The notes beneath the pieces were generated by a model. The model had not been told where the DNA came from. It did not search any database and saw nothing but the letters and a program-made list of their open reading frames with translations. A program made the position numbers and the translations under genes. DNA of 64,000 nt from assembly GCF_003287895.1 (NCBI RefSeq), contig NZ_CP030280.1, forward strand, positions 2,293,501-2,357,500, written 5' to 3'. Of the stretch, positions 45,765 to 58,149 are shown one piece after another. Every line of letters begins with the position of its first letter. Positions within the stretch are counted from its first letter, which is position 1. The DNA comes from Blautia argi. GTDB taxonomy: Bacteria > Bacillota > Clostridia > Lachnospirales > Lachnospiraceae.

Positions 45765-48700
45765 TTATCTTTTTGTCCTCCGTTTTACAATTACAAGTAA
45801 AACAACTGTGCCAAGGGAAAGAAGAACCGCTGCTGCTGCCTGACCCAGAGGAAAGGTATCCCCGGTCTTTGCTGCAGAAGAGGATTTTGATAGATTGGAT
45901 ACGCCGGAAGGCTTCTTTCCGCTTCCGTTATCTTTTCCGGAAGAAGTTCCCGTACCGCCTCCTGTACTCTTTTTCTTCAATTCCTTCATTGCCTTTTCCA
46001 GTGCCTGGGCTTTCTTATCCACATCGCTCTGGGAAGCGCCTTCTGCCTTTACAATCGCTTTTGCCTCTTCCAACGCCTGAGCAAAGACCTTCCAGGAATC
46101 TGTTGTGTAGTCTTTTTCTTTCAGCTTCTCTGCCTTTGAAATCAACTCCTGAAGTTTTTCCAGATTTAACTCTCCTTCCGTTTCACCCGGAATTTTAACA
46201 AGCTGTTCCTTCGCTGCTCTAAGGTCTGCTTCTGCCTTATCTACTGTTTCCTGCTGAGCATGCTCATCTGCCAGGACTTTCTGTGCTTCTACCAACGCAT
46301 TTTGGAAGATTGTCCAGCTTTCTTCCGTGTAATCTCCGCGGCTTAAGAGATCTGCTTCTTTCACCAACTTTTCCAAAGCCGTTTTATCTGCCTGCTGGTT
46401 TGTATCCTCATTCTGACCCTGGTCGTCTTTTAATACCAGATTTTCCATTGCCGCATTTAAAAGAGCCGTTGCCTCATCAACCTGTGTCTGTGTGCTTTTT
46501 TTATCCTTCAGCACTGCTTCTGCCTGTTTCAGCACCCTTTCAAATGCCTTCCAGCTCTCATTTGTATAATCTTCTTTTTTCTTTTTAGAAGCCTCTTTTA
46601 CCGCCTGCTCCAGGGCATCTTTTTTCGCCTCTGTGGGTTCTTTCTTTTCCAGAGCCATCATTGCTTCTGTCAATGCTTTTTCCAATTCTTCTGCTTCAGC
46701 CTGCACAAGTTCCGGATTTTCCAGACCTGCCTTCGCCTTTTCTAAAGCAGCTTCAAAGACCTTCCAGGTTTCTTCCGTATAATCCTTCTTCTTTTTCTCA
46801 TCTGCACGGGCAATTAAAGCCTCCAATTCTGTGCAATCCGCTCTTTCCACAAGCGCTTCCAGTGCGGCGTCCAAATCTGCCTTTGCCTGATTGACTACGT
46901 CCTGTACTGCGTTTTCATCTACATAAACCTGATTTGCATATACAAGGGCTTCTTTTTAATACTGTCCAGGTAGATGGCGTGTAAGCATGCTCCTCTTTTC
47001 CAGTGGCCTCATCAATCGATGCCTTTAATCCGTCCTTGATTACCGGTTTTTGTTCTTCCGCATATTTACCGGTAACTTTCCATTCAATCACGCCCGTTCC
47101 TCTGGACGCATCATCTGGTAAGTCAGGATTCTGCTGCGGTTTCATTGTCAGGCGAAGTCCCGTGGTTCTGATTCCGTTAAGTTCTGTCACATTATACTTA
47201 TCTGCCTCACAGGTCATATTTGCTTCTGTCGGAACCCATACTCCGTTTTCGTCCAGATATTCCAAACCGGCTGATTCCGGAAGGAAATTGCCCACTTCGT
47301 TTTGGAAATAATAAATCTCTACATTCTGCACTTCTATTGGTTTCTCCCAGATATAAGATACCCAGCCGTCCAAAATGTTCTTTTCTTTCATCGTAACGAT
47401 TCAGCCAGTTATGCCATACTCCATTTGCAGTATCTGCAGAATTTGTCGGTTCCTGATTATCATTTAAAGCAGCCAGACCGCCAAGGTCATCTGGTCTTCC
47501 CTCTTGTCCGTCATAATTACAAAGTCCGTCTGCTATTGCGTCCACTGCAAGATTTCTGCTGTCCGGATTTTCAGAAGATTCCTCAAGACTTTCCATTGCC
47601 TGCCGCAAATCCGCTTCTGCTTTTTCTACCTCTTCCCAAGTAGCATCAGGCTTGTCCAGAATCTGTTTTGCCTTCTTCAGTTCTGCTGCAAAAACTTCCC
47701 AGCTTTCCGCTGTATAGTCCTCTTTTTGCAGGGTTTCTGCCTCTGCGACAGTTGCCTGTAGTTTGGTTTTATCTGTTTTTTCAGAAGGAACCAGATTGTT
47801 TTTCGCTTTAGTCAGGGCAGAAAGTGCGATTTCTACCTCTTTTCTGCTTGCCTGATTATCTGCTGCTATGGCTTTTGCTTCTGCCAGCGCTTTTCCAAAG
47901 GTTTCCCAGGTTTCCGCTGTATAATCCTCTTTCTGCAGAGCTTCTGCCTCCTTTATAGCAGCCTGTAAGGCTTCTTTATCTGCCTGTGCCGTATTTCCGT
48001 ACACCTTCCATTCCATCACGCCTACACCATTGCTGTCTGCCGCCTGTTTATTCAAAGTCACACGAATGGCTGTTGTGATAACCTCCTGAAATTCTGTATG
48101 GTTAAACTGGTCAATCTCTGTATCGTATGCGCTTGCCTGTGGCACTTCCTTCCAGTTTCCGTCACTGTCTAAATATTCATAGAGATAAGAGGACGGAAGA
48201 TTAATTCCACCGTTATTGGTCTGTTCTCCGTCATACCAGAAATAAATATCTGCGCCTTTTAATGCAACCTCTGTATTCCAGGTATAAGTAACGGTTTCCT
48301 TTTCGCTGATATTTCCCCAGGTTCCATAGCGAGGGTAAAGTTCCTTATCCGGGTTGTAGGAATTCTCCGGAATTTTTCCGTCATTTACCGCGGATAAGCT
48401 CTCCCAGCCTGCTACAAAGCTGGTAGAGGGAATTGCACTAAATGCCATGTTTCCGTCTGCGGTAGGCAGATTTGCCATAATCCGTTCCAATTTAGCTGCT
48501 GCTGCATCTGCTTCGTCCTGTTTTGCTTCTTTGTTGTCGTATACTGCCTGTGCTTCTTCCACGGCTGCTTTCAGTGTTTCCTCTGCACCTTCCTCAAACA
48601 GGCTGGTATCCAGAGCTGCTGCTTTTTCCAAAGCTGCTTTTAAAAGCTGCTTGTCTGCTGCCATTTCATCGGAATATCCGAAAACCTTCCATTCAATAAC

Positions 48701-51700
48701 GCCGCAGCCCAGAGTCTTAGGCGCCATATTCATACGGAAAGAAGTGGTTGTAACCGGTGCAAAAGTCGTCTTATTATACTGGTCAAGCTTAACCCCAAAA
48801 CCTTCTCCATTTTTCCACATCTTTCCAGTTTCCGTCTTTATCCTTGTATTGAAAATTAACTGATGCAGGGGCGAAATTGCCGTCTGTAAAGTAATATGCC
48901 TCTGTTCCGGTAATGGTCACTTCTGAATTCCAGTCATACTGTACCCATGCATCTTCTGACTGATTTCCCTGCCAGTTATGCCATACTCCATGTGTTTTAT
49001 CTCTGGAACTTTCAGGCTCATAACCATCATTTAAACCTGCCACACCACCTAAATCCTCCGGCGTGTCAATAATCGCTGACGGTGTTGCAATCAGAGCAAT
49101 ATTCTGTTCTTTTCCCTCCACAACAGAAACTTTGGTCTTCACTTCCAGATTCAGCCCTTCAATCTTTCCTGTTGCCTCAAATTCTCCCTTCACTGCATAA
49201 GCAGATTTATCAATAGGATTCCAGGTAACCTCTTCATATTTACAAAGTCCATTGGAATATTCCACTTTTGCTGTTTTTGGCATGGAGGGCTCTACTCCTA
49301 CTGAAGTAATAACCGGAGATATCACAACTTCTGTGACCTCTGCTTCGCCTTCGGTACCATATTCTGTCTTCAACTCTTCCTCTGTCATGGCTCTTGACAG
49401 CATTTTAAAGTTATCGTAATTTCCATTCAGCCAGGGACTGCTCTCAGAAGCAGAACGTCCCATAAAGTTTTTCTGTACCTTTCCCAGCTTATCAAAAGAA
49501 AATCCTGCATCTGTAATTTCCGCATATTTTTCTCCGTTAATAAAAAGCGCTGCTGTATTGTCTTTTAAGGTAACTTCTACGTTCTGCCAGCTTCCTTCAC
49601 TTAAAAGCACGCCTGATTTTGCTGACGCAAGTTCTCCTGATTTCAGGTTGCTGACGTTTAAAGAAAGTTCATTCGCCCCTTCAAATGCCACATAAAACAG
49701 ATTTTCTTCCATATCCCCAAACTCAAACAGTCTGGTTCCGCTTGTCTGTACGCCGTTTAACTTCACATCCATGGAAATCGTTGCTTCTTTGGTATTCTTT
49801 GTCAGAGCATTGGACAGCTTTACATATCCGCCCACTTCTCCGTCCATAGCAATTGCCTGTCCACTGTCTTTTCCTTCGGCAGTTTTTACCTGTCCTTTCT
49901 GTTCCGCATCAATCCCTGAACCGCTGATGTCTTTGACTGTTCTCTGTGCCTCGTCCATATGTTCTGCTTCAAAGTCATACTGCGCCAACACCTCCGGAAG
50001 CTCTGTTTCCCCTTCTACTGTGATTTTGACCGTATCGCTGGCAGACGCGCTCTTTCCTTTTGCAGTCAGCTTTAATACATATTCGCCCGGTGTGCTGAAA
50101 GTGATTTTTGTGGAAGTATTCTCTGCATTTGCAAATTCTGCCTTTGCGCCTGCAGGTGTTTCTTCTGCGCTCCACTTTACCTCCGGTGTGGTATGCAGCC
50201 ATGCTGCATCTCTTGCGCTTCCGTGAAGAACCGTTGTTTCTTCCATAGATACGGTTTTATCTTCTTCTGCATCAACCACTGGTTTGGTATCTTCTAAAAG
50301 CTCTCCTGCCTGAATCTGTACATGAACAGTATCCTTTGCAGGCAGCGGCAGGGCAACGGTTGTGGTACCTTCTTTTGCAATAAAACTGCCAACTACCTCT
50401 CCGTCTGCCAATACCTGATAATTTCCTGCCGGAATTCCTGTAAGATCCAGGTTTGACTCATGGGCTGCGCCTGTTACATTTGTAATATCCATAGAAATAT
50501 CGGTTCCGTCTTTAGATACCACTGCATGACGATACTGATCCCGATATAATTCCAGAGAGATTTTTTCATTAATCAGATTCAGTCTGTGATAAACGCCGTC
50601 CAAAGGTGTAACTGCATAAGCGTTTCCCTTATCTTCTACATTACAGCCATATCCAAAAAGACCAAATACCGGATCCATTGCCACATCAGAGGAAGCAATT
50701 CTCACGGCTCCAAAAAGCGCCAAATCCGCTTCACCGGACATTTGCCTCCAGCCATTATGCAGCTTGCCGCCACCGGTTCCGAGCGCCGTATCATTTCCCA
50801 TTTCTGCCTGATACGTCCATGCAACAGTTCCGATATTATCCGGGTCTGCATCGATCTGTCCGGAGTTAATCACGGTAAAGTTCGCCAGCTTTCCGGCATA
50901 ATTAATTCTCTGTGCTTCTCCCAATTCTTCGCTGCTTAATCCATTATCCTGCATGCGAAGCCAGTCATCCATACAGTAACCGGCAAGGGAAGCTGTATAC
51001 TGAAAATTAAACCAGTTTTCCCCACAGATTGTCGTTGGATTTCCATAGTGATACCAGATGGGCTGTACGCCTCTGCAGGCTCTTGTCTTTTCGTCTACCA
51101 TGGACATAATCTCTTTGTTTCCGAACATCTTTGCCAGTGTGTAAATAGCTTCCTCGCTGGTGTTATCATAAGGATATTCCGAAACATAGGGATACTTCTC
51201 ACCGGAGAAATTCGCAAGCTTTTTCTCCATAATCTGCAGCAGATTCTCTGCTTCTTCCTCATATCCCCTCTCCTGAAGGGCTGCTATAATATCCGGAGTG
51301 GTGGATTCTCCCATAAGACCAGTTCCCCAGTTATAGCCCACAGAACCTTCGTTGTAAAGCGCGTCCATAATATGATAGCAGCGCAGAAGATAGGTGTCCG
51401 GCTCTTCGATATAATCAATCAAATCCGGATACTGCTCTGCAATCTTATACATGGAAAAATAGGTATTATAAATATGTGGATAAGCAAATCCCCTGTAAGT
51501 GGGCGTTGTATTTGGTTCCGGCATAAGGAAATCGTGAATCAGGAAATCTTCCTGATGTTCCTGCATGAGGTTCTGCCAGATAGCCACGTCCAGATATTCG
51601 TCCAAAGCCTTTACCTGTTCTGCCACCGGATTGTAAGAATTCATCTCTGCCAGATATTCTCCGTGGACATATCCCCAGTCGTCGCCCCAGCCCCAGTATC

Positions 51701-53166
51701 CGTCAAAAGAACCTCTCTTTTCCTTGGTATCCATAAGCCAGTCATCAAAAACTTTATCCTGAATCTGTCCCGGCGCATCCCACTGTGTCTTGAGCAGAAA
51801 ATCCGAATGGTCTGAAAGAGCCTCCTCTAAATCAGCCATCATATAAAACTGCAGCATGGTTGTTTTGTCCTGCCCATTCTGCTTATAATTTACAATAATA
51901 TCATTCTGTCCCAAATCGCCGAAGCCAATATCATAAATATGATACTGTTCCTCGTCAATGATTTTTGTTTCCACAAACTTTGCATAAGTATTCGCTTCTG
52001 TTCTCTCACAGGGCAGATTGTTGGAAACCGTATTGGTTCCCTTATGTAAATTGTTGTTGTGAGGACAGCGAAATTCAAAGGAAATATCCTCTGCCGGAAT
52101 CTTTGTATGAAGATACATTTTTGCCGGCATATCTTTTGCAAAGGTCATACCCGGAACAGCCACTGCATCGAGAATGCCCTCTTGGTACAAAACGGATTTC
52201 ATATGGTTTTCGTCCTGTACTCCTGTAAATTCAAAGGCATAGGTTTTACTTTCTCCTGCCCCAAGGGTCATACTGCTGCTTTCCATATACCCTTTGTTGC
52301 CGGATTTTTCATCTTTGCTGATAGCGTCGGAATGAATATAAAAAACGTTCAGACCGTTCGCCCAGTCCGCCTGGTCCATACACCATTCTTTTTCCTCGGC
52401 ACGGCGCTGTCCGACCTGCCAATGATCCTGGTATTCAAACCCGGCGCCTGTTTCTGTATCCGGCGTCATAAGCAAAAATCCGCCCTGACCGCTGGGTCTT
52501 GTAGCATACACATAAGAAGAGTCCTTTCCTACAAAGCTGTGGTCAACCGTACAGGTTTCATATGCTTCTCCCTGATTGACCCAGATTTCATGGAAGGCCA
52601 GAGGAACACCAAAATCACCGAATATCAAATCCGAATCTGTGGTATTCTCCACTGTGATTTCCCAGCGAAGCTGGTCTTCTACCAGAGCATAGGTTTCCAC
52701 CAGCTTAAAGTCCTTAATTGCCCGTTCCCCTTCTGTTTTTTGTGTTATCATAGGTTACTACAATCTTATTTCCGTCCAGTTCCACACTTCTTCCGGCATC
52801 AGAAGAATTGGTAAGGGATTCACTCCAGTTCTCCTCCCCTGCCTTCTTTGTTTTGAACATCAAATCCCCCAACCACTCATGGGCTGCCGTATCCTGTTTC
52901 GGATTATCTCTGACATTCATAACATAATTGGTATCATACTGATCCCCTACGATTTTCAGGGACGTAATTTCTCCGTATTTCCCTGTTTCCACATCAAAAT
53001 ATTCATTTCTCAGATGATACCCTGTTTCCGTCTTTTCTGCCACTGTCTTCCCTGCTGCTGCCCAAATTTCCTCAAGGCTGCCCATATACGGGAAAACGCC
53101 GCCGGTTGTCAGCACCGCTGTCAGAGCGGTTGCCAGCAAAGACATGGATTTTCGTCTTTTCCCCAT
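45765..53166 (-). pseudogene. Giant cell-wall-anchored multidomain protein, probable plant-arabinan glycosidase (four frameshifts)
   Basis: Five overlapping frames form one protein of about 2465 residues after removing one base at each of 52736-52741, 48810-48814, 47372-47384 and 46953-46957. Order: signal peptide; a catalytic-sized region of about 850 residues (WGWGDDWGYVHGEYLAEMNSYNP, GLMGESTTPDI) that I recognise as DUF5695-like; a possible Ig-like stretch; a LamG/concanavalin-like domain; a Big_4-like domain; three discoidin-like modules (GVWHNW..., GVIEWKV.G) with FIVAR repeats between; four to five more FIVAR repeats; and an AAKTGD tail with one helix and RRTKR, a sortase-type anchor. 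Locus synteny suggests the role of the GH121 beta-L-arabinobiosidase HypBA2, but I cannot confirm the family. Confidence 0.75.
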
Positions 53167-53180
53167 AGCTTCTCCTCTCA

Positions 53181-53192
53181 TTAAACGTTTAA
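53181..53192. promoter_or_regulatory. LacI-type operator before the giant gene
   Basis: Perfect palindrome TTAAACGTTTAA, between the GH51 terminator and the ribosome site of the giant gene. The same sequence occurs at 60149-60160. Confidence 0.75.
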
Positions 53193-53204
53193 GTTATTTA
53201 TCTG

Positions 53205-53246
53205 AAAAAAGCCTATATGCAAACACAGGTTTCACATATAGGCTTT
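53205..53246 (-). terminator. Terminator after the GH51 gene
   Basis: Minus-strand AAAAGCCTATATG / CATATAGGCTTTT stem with TTTTTTC tail, about 40 bases after the GH51 stop. Confidence 0.8.
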
Positions 53247-53289
53247 TCCAGGTACAAATTTTATTTTTCTCCCCGCCTCAAAATTCGTC

Positions 53290-54828
<1,539 letters not shown>

Positions 54829-54836
54829 TCAATAAA

Positions 54837-55700
54837 TCATTCTTTTACTGCACCTGCTGTCATTCCTTCGATAAAGTATCTCTGGAAGCAGATAAATAAG
54901 ATAAAAATAGGAATAATGGAAAATACGGAACCAACTACCAAAAGGCTGTAATTATCACCATACGGGTTGATTAATGTATTTAGACCAATGGTCAGTGTGT
55001 ACTTCTCTGAGGAACGGATTACCAGCAAAGGCCACAGATAATTGTTCCATGCATTCATACCATTTAAGATAGCCATAGCAGAGAATGCGGGCTTCATAAT
55101 CGGTACAATCAGACGGAAGAAGATTCCATATTCTGTACAGCCGTCAATACGACCAGCTTCAATCAGAGATTTCGGAAGTCCTAAAAGGTACTGTCTGAAG
55201 AAGAAAATCGTAGAGGCATGTGCCAGAAACGGCACAATAACTGCCGCATAATTATCCATCATTCCCCAGGAAGAAATCTGCTTGTAAAGAGGAAGCATAA
55301 TAACCTCAAAAGGAATAGAAAGAATAATCAGCACAATTACAAAGAAGAAATTCTTTCCTTTAAAATCATAGGCTGCAAAACCATAGGCTACAAAAGAACT
55401 CACTAATAAAGTAAGAACTACTGTAAGCACGGTAAGCAGCAAACTGTTTCCAAACCAGATCCAGTAATCATGGCTTCCGGTAAACAAAAGCACATAATTA
55501 TCCAGTGTCATATTTGCCACGTCCAGATTCAGGTTTAAGCCGTACTGGAGCAAATGGTTTCCTGGCTTAAAACTTGCCAGCACAATGGCATACACGGGTA
55601 TTACAATTAAAATTGCAAGAATTGTAAAGAAGATGACCATACATATGGTAGCCATTTTGTTTTTTCTTTTCTGACTTTTTCCAATTGCTTCTGCTGCCAT
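54837..55700 (-). CDS. Sugar ABC transporter permease (MalG-type) of the arabinan locus
   Basis: 287 residues from the ATG at 55700 behind AAGGAGGAG, one base after the partner permease stop. Six membrane helices and EAA loop IEAGRIDGCTEYGIFFRLIVPIM. The end EGMTAGAVKE is typical of the family. The energising ATPase is not encoded here. Confidence 0.92.
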   Translation of the reverse strand: MAAEAIGKSQKRKNKMATICMVIFFTILAILIVIPVYAIVLASFKPGNHLLQYGLNLNLDVANMTLDNYVLLFTGSHDYWIWFGNSLLLTVLTVVLTLLVSSFVAYGFAAYDFKGKNFFFVIVLIILSIPFEVIMLPLYKQISSWGMMDNYAAVIVPFLAHASTIFFFRQYLLGLPKSLIEAGRIDGCTEYGIFFRLIVPIMKPAFSAMAILNGMNAWNNYLWPLLVIRSSEKYTLTIGLNTLINPYGDNYSLLVVGSVFSIIPIFILFICFQRYFIEGMTAGAVKE

Positions 55701-55701
55701 A

Positions 55702-56596
55702 TTATCTCTCCTCCTTCTTGAAAGTTCCTGTTGCAACTAACTGAATCATATTAATAATCATAACCACTAACAGCAATACCAGACCCACGGCGCAGGCATA
55801 ACCCATAGCACGTTTTTCAATACCCTGTCTATACAGGTATCCCACAATAGTAAGACCAATGTTCTGCGGGGAATTGTTTCCTTTCCACAGCATAAAGGAT
55901 TCCAGGAACATGGATAAGCCTGCATAAATACTAATAGTTAATACATAAACTGTTGTTGGTTTCACCAATGGGAAGGAAATTTTAATAAACTGCTGCCATT
56001 TGGACGCTCCATCAATAGATGCTGCTTCATAAATATCGGTAGGAATGCTTTGCAGTCCTGCCAGGAAATATAGAATATTGACTCCTGTCCATCTCCAGCA
56101 TGCTACAATCAAAAGTGCAAAATAGCCTGTCCATTCTCCTTTCAGCCATTTAATAGGGGATCTTCCCAGAAATTCCATAATCTGATTTGCAAGGGAGGTA
56201 TCCATTTCGCCAAACATAAGACGGAAAATCGTACCTGCAACCACTACAGAAGTCAGAGCAGGAAGGAAATAAACGGATTTGAAAAATCCTGCCCCTTTCA
56301 TCAGCTTACTGTTTAACAGGCTGGCAAAAAACAGAGGGAAGGGAATCAAAAAGAATCAGGGTTCCAACCATATATTTCAGACTGTTATAAACAGCCTTAA
56401 AGAACATTTTATCTGTCAAAAGGCGGGAATAGTTGTCAAATCCAACCCATTTATCCTTTAATACGTCCTGGAAGCTGAGCAGTACGCCATTTCCGATAGG
56501 GAACAGCCAGAACAGAAGGATTGTAATTACAAAGGGAAGGATAAACACATAAGGCGCTGCCTTTTGTGAGTAGAAGAATTGTTTTACTTTATTCAT
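55702..56596 (-). pseudogene. Sugar ABC transporter permease (MalF-type) of the arabinan locus (one-base frameshift)
   Basis: The first frame reads to VGTLILF and then loses homology; the second resumes at IPFPLFFASLLNSKLMKGAGFFKS. Removing one A from the A5 run at 56348-56352 (T5 in the mRNA) gives 297 residues with TLILLIPFPLFF. EAA loop YEAASIDGASKWQQFIKISFP. Six membrane helices. Partner of the permease downstream. Confidence 0.88.
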
Positions 56597-56621
56597 CGTG
56601 TCCGGTAACTCCTTTCATTGG

Positions 56622-56703
56622 TTTCTGAAAAAGAGGGCTGCCGCACAGCAGCACTCAGGAATATTCCAACATATTCGCGATATGCACTTCATGCGACAGC
56701 CTC
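56622..56703 (-). terminator. Internal terminator between binding-protein and permease genes
   Basis: Long imperfect minus-strand hairpin (GAGGCTGTCGCA with TGCGGCAGCCCTC) and TTTTTC tail. The same gene position as the hairpin at 25502-25531 in the other ABC operon. Confidence 0.65.
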
Positions 56704-56714
56704 ACTGTTTCCTC

Positions 56715-58070
56715 TTATTCAGCAAATTCGTTTTCCAATGTTTCCTGTGCAGAATCAAGTGCTTCTTTTACATCTACATCAGACTCGAAAACATCGTTTA
56801 AGGTCTGTGTTGTAAATACATTATTAATAGAAGGCATCTTTTCATCTGTATAGCAGTCTAACAGACCAATGCTGTCCTGAACCTCAAGAAGCGGTGCGAA
56901 TGGTTTTGTATTGAAGTACTGTACAAACTGGTTGTCCGGATTTTCTGTAAGAGTTGTATCTGTCCATACTTCTGTGTTTACAGGGTCAAAGCCTAATACA
57001 TTGTAAATTTCATGGCTTGCTTCATCAGAAAGCTTGATATATGCAAAGACTTCTGATGCAAGGTCTGCATGCTCGCTGGAAGCTACAACTGCTGTACCTG
57101 TACCGCCGCCGCCAATGGTTTTGACTGCATCATTTTCGCCCCATACAGGAGGAACGGTAATGGCAACTTTACCCTTTAAGTCTGTCATATAGCTTGTGTA
57201 ACGGCTTGTCTGCCAGAATGGCATAATAGATGCTGCCACATCACCGCTGTTGTACAGAGGGTATGCTTCTTCATTATCCGGCTGTCCACCTGCAATGGTA
57301 TCAAGGGCTCCTGCTGTCTGCATATCTTTCAGATACTGTAAACATTCCACCATAGTTTCATTGTTTACGTCCAGGGATCCGTCGTCCTTTAAGTAGCTGC
57401 CGTCCTTCTGAGCCAGCATCAAGTTTAAGGTCCACTGTGCTGTAGTTTCTGCTGCTGCAAAGGTCTTTCCGGTAGCTTCTTTGTATTTTACACCTGCATT
57501 TTTAAAATCTTCCCATGTTTTGATTGCTGTGTAATCAATACCTGCTGCTTCCAGTGCTTCTGTATTATAGAAAGCAACGGTTGTACCAACATGAGTTGGG
57601 AATCCATAATATTTTCCGTCTTTTCCGTATAAATCAAGTCTGGATTCTACAACTTTGTCTTTGTATGGCTCAATGGCATCTGTCAAATCCATTAATCCAA
57701 TTTCTCCGGTTGTAAATGCCGGGAACTTACCAAGCTCAATATCCACAACATCTGGTGCACCTTCACCGGATTCCAGAGCCAAAGACAACTTATTGTGCAT
57801 ATCATCATATGCCATATTGGAAAGCACCAGTTTTACTTTTTTGTCTGGATTTTCTTCATTCCATTTTTCTGCCATTTTTGTGTAGAAATCCTGGTGATTT
57901 TCGATAAATGTCCATACATTTAAGGTTGTGACATCTTCTCCTTCCACGTCCATTTCTCTTTTTCCGGTTTCCTTTTTCTCACCGTCATCTTTTGCACTTC
58001 CTCCGCAGCCTGCTAACATACTTCCTGCCATTGCTGCACATAATACTGCTGCCAACACTTTTTTCTTCAT
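56715..58070 (-). CDS. Sugar-binding lipoprotein of the arabinan importer
   Basis: 451 residues from the ATG at 58070 behind GGGAGGA. Signal MKKKVLAAVLCAAMAG with lipid Cys22 (SMLAGCGG), then a type I solute-binding fold. It probably binds arabino-oligosaccharides released outside, judging from its neighbours GH127 and GH51. Confidence 0.9.
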   Translation of the reverse strand: MKKKVLAAVLCAAMAGSMLAGCGGSAKDDGEKKETGKREMDVEGEDVTTLNVWTFIENHQDFYTKMAEKWNEENPDKKVKLVLSNMAYDDMHNKLSLALESGEGAPDVVDIELGKFPAFTTGEIGLMDLTDAIEPYKDKVVESRLDLYGKDGKYYGFPTHVGTTVAFYNTEALEAAGIDYTAIKTWEDFKNAGVKYKEATGKTFAAAETTAQWTLNLMLAQKDGSYLKDDGSLDVNNETMVECLQYLKDMQTAGALDTIAGGQPDNEEAYPLYNSGDVAASIMPFWQTSRYTSYMTDLKGKVAITVPPVWGENDAVKTIGGGGTGTAVVASSEHADLASEVFAYIKLSDEASHEIYNVLGFDPVNTEVWTDTTLTENPDNQFVQYFNTKPFAPLLEVQDSIGLLDCYTDEKMPSINNVFTTQTLNDVFESDVDVKEALDSAQETLENEFAE

Positions 58071-58149
58071 ATTCAGTGTCCTCCCTAATCCTTTTTTTAT
58101 CAATATCAGAAACCCTCTGTTTCTGTATGATACCTTTTCATAATGGCTT

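Noticed and set aside
45765..53166. Programmed frameshifting of the giant gene
   Set aside because: Four separate sites of different sequence, all +1 in plain runs, and five other genes with the same fault make programmed shifting unlikely.
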